A DNA stretch of 64,000 nucleotides, from assembly GCF_023101685.1 (NCBI RefSeq), contig NZ_CP082164.1, forward strand, positions 6,324,001 to 6,388,000, written 5' to 3'. Source of the DNA: Bradyrhizobium sp. 186 (GTDB lineage: Bacteria > Pseudomonadota > Alphaproteobacteria > Rhizobiales > Xanthobacteraceae). The notes beneath the pieces were generated by a model. That model saw nothing but the letters and a program-made list of their open reading frames with translations, had not been told where the DNA came from and searched no databases. The translations under genes and the position numbers were made by a program. Of this stretch, positions 63,816-64,000 are shown piece by piece (the first letter of the stretch is position 1; each line of letters opens with the position of its first letter).

Positions 63816-64000
63816 AATCTCCGCCCCTCGCCAACACACGAACGCTCGCATCGACACTGGAGCAATGCCGGTTTCAGGAAGGCGCCGTTTCTCCCGACAT
63901 GTTTGGGCCACGCGATATCGGCGTCAATGAAAAGCAAAACTCTTTTGGCAACTCACAGCGAATGAGTCGTACCGTCGTCATCGATGTCGGAAAGATGCTC
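63816..64000. other. Upstream region of the flavoprotein gene and window edge
   Basis: No complete gene. A plus-strand ATG at 63963 opens a frame MSRTVVIDVGKML that runs to the window end and could be the start of the next, divergent gene, but it is too short to judge. Confidence 0.3.

Noticed and set aside
63963..64000. Start of a divergent gene at the window edge
   Set aside because: Only about 12 codons are visible, too few to assign.

Overview
This 64-kb window comes from the chromosome of a high-GC alphaproteobacterium, most likely Bradyrhizobium or a close relative. The evidence is the str/S10 and rif ribosomal gene order, a GTG-started rplJ, palindromic intergenic repeats of the GTCATTCCGGGGC...GACGTAGCCC type, and many SDR, acyl-CoA, CaiB and D-2-hydroxyacid enzymes. 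This is a judgement from reading; no database search was run.

Region 1 (1-8869, minus strand): the str-S10 cluster rpsL-rpsG-fusA-tuf-rpsJ-rplC-rplD-rplW-rplB-rpsS-rplV-rpsC, with rpsC cut by the window edge. A good sigma70-type promoter candidate lies about 430 bp upstream of rpsL.

Region 2 (8870-14435): three non-ribosomal genes sit between the two ribosomal clusters. They are an FAD oxidoreductase broken by one in-frame TAA, an ABC exporter with very acidic tails at both ends, and an FAD-oxidoreductase fused to a methyltransferase domain.

Region 3 (14436-28383, minus strand): rpoC, rpoB, rplL, rplJ, a D-2-hydroxyacid dehydrogenase, rplA, rplK, nusG, secE and tRNA-Trp(CCA). Strong intrinsic terminator hairpins follow rpoC and rplA.

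Region 4 (28384-45860): mostly metabolic accessory genes: a serine esterase/beta-lactamase-like protein, two SDRs, a histidine phosphatase, an ArgE-like deacylase, an aminoglycoside-phosphotransferase-like kinase next to an acyl-CoA dehydrogenase and TetR regulator, RidA, BKACE, a CaiB CoA-transferase, an outer membrane barrel with a broken signal peptide, an MFS carrier, a VapB antitoxin with a doubly frameshifted VapC, a lipoprotein sugar dehydrogenase and a DUF2231 membrane protein. Palindromic repeats fill many gaps.

Region 5 (45863-54193): a candidate genomic island of about 8.2 kb between two 32-bp imperfect direct repeats. The left repeat begins where a 48-residue C-terminal remnant of GDP-L-fucose synthase ends. 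The right end holds two 3' tRNA fragments. The cargo is two tandem GlxA/AraC regulators (one frameshifted), a dehalogenase/epoxide-hydrolase-like protein, three tandem paralogues of a small muconolactone-isomerase/YCII-like protein, a nitrilase, a chloroperoxidase-like hydrolase and an NmrA-type reductase. No integrase is present. The genes look like one catabolic or detoxification cassette, but the substrate is unknown.

Region 6 (54353-64000): a DUF2891 gene and a BASS-type transporter divergent from a LysR regulator, an FAD/NAD(P)-binding protein, two VOC proteins, a class II aldolase with a D-2-hydroxyacid dehydrogenase, and a two-gene ferredoxin/flavoprotein reductase unit.

The accessory genes carry several disruptions while all core ribosomal and polymerase genes are intact. 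This suggests real gene decay, although assembly errors cannot be excluded from the sequence alone. No CRISPR array, transposase or phage gene was seen.
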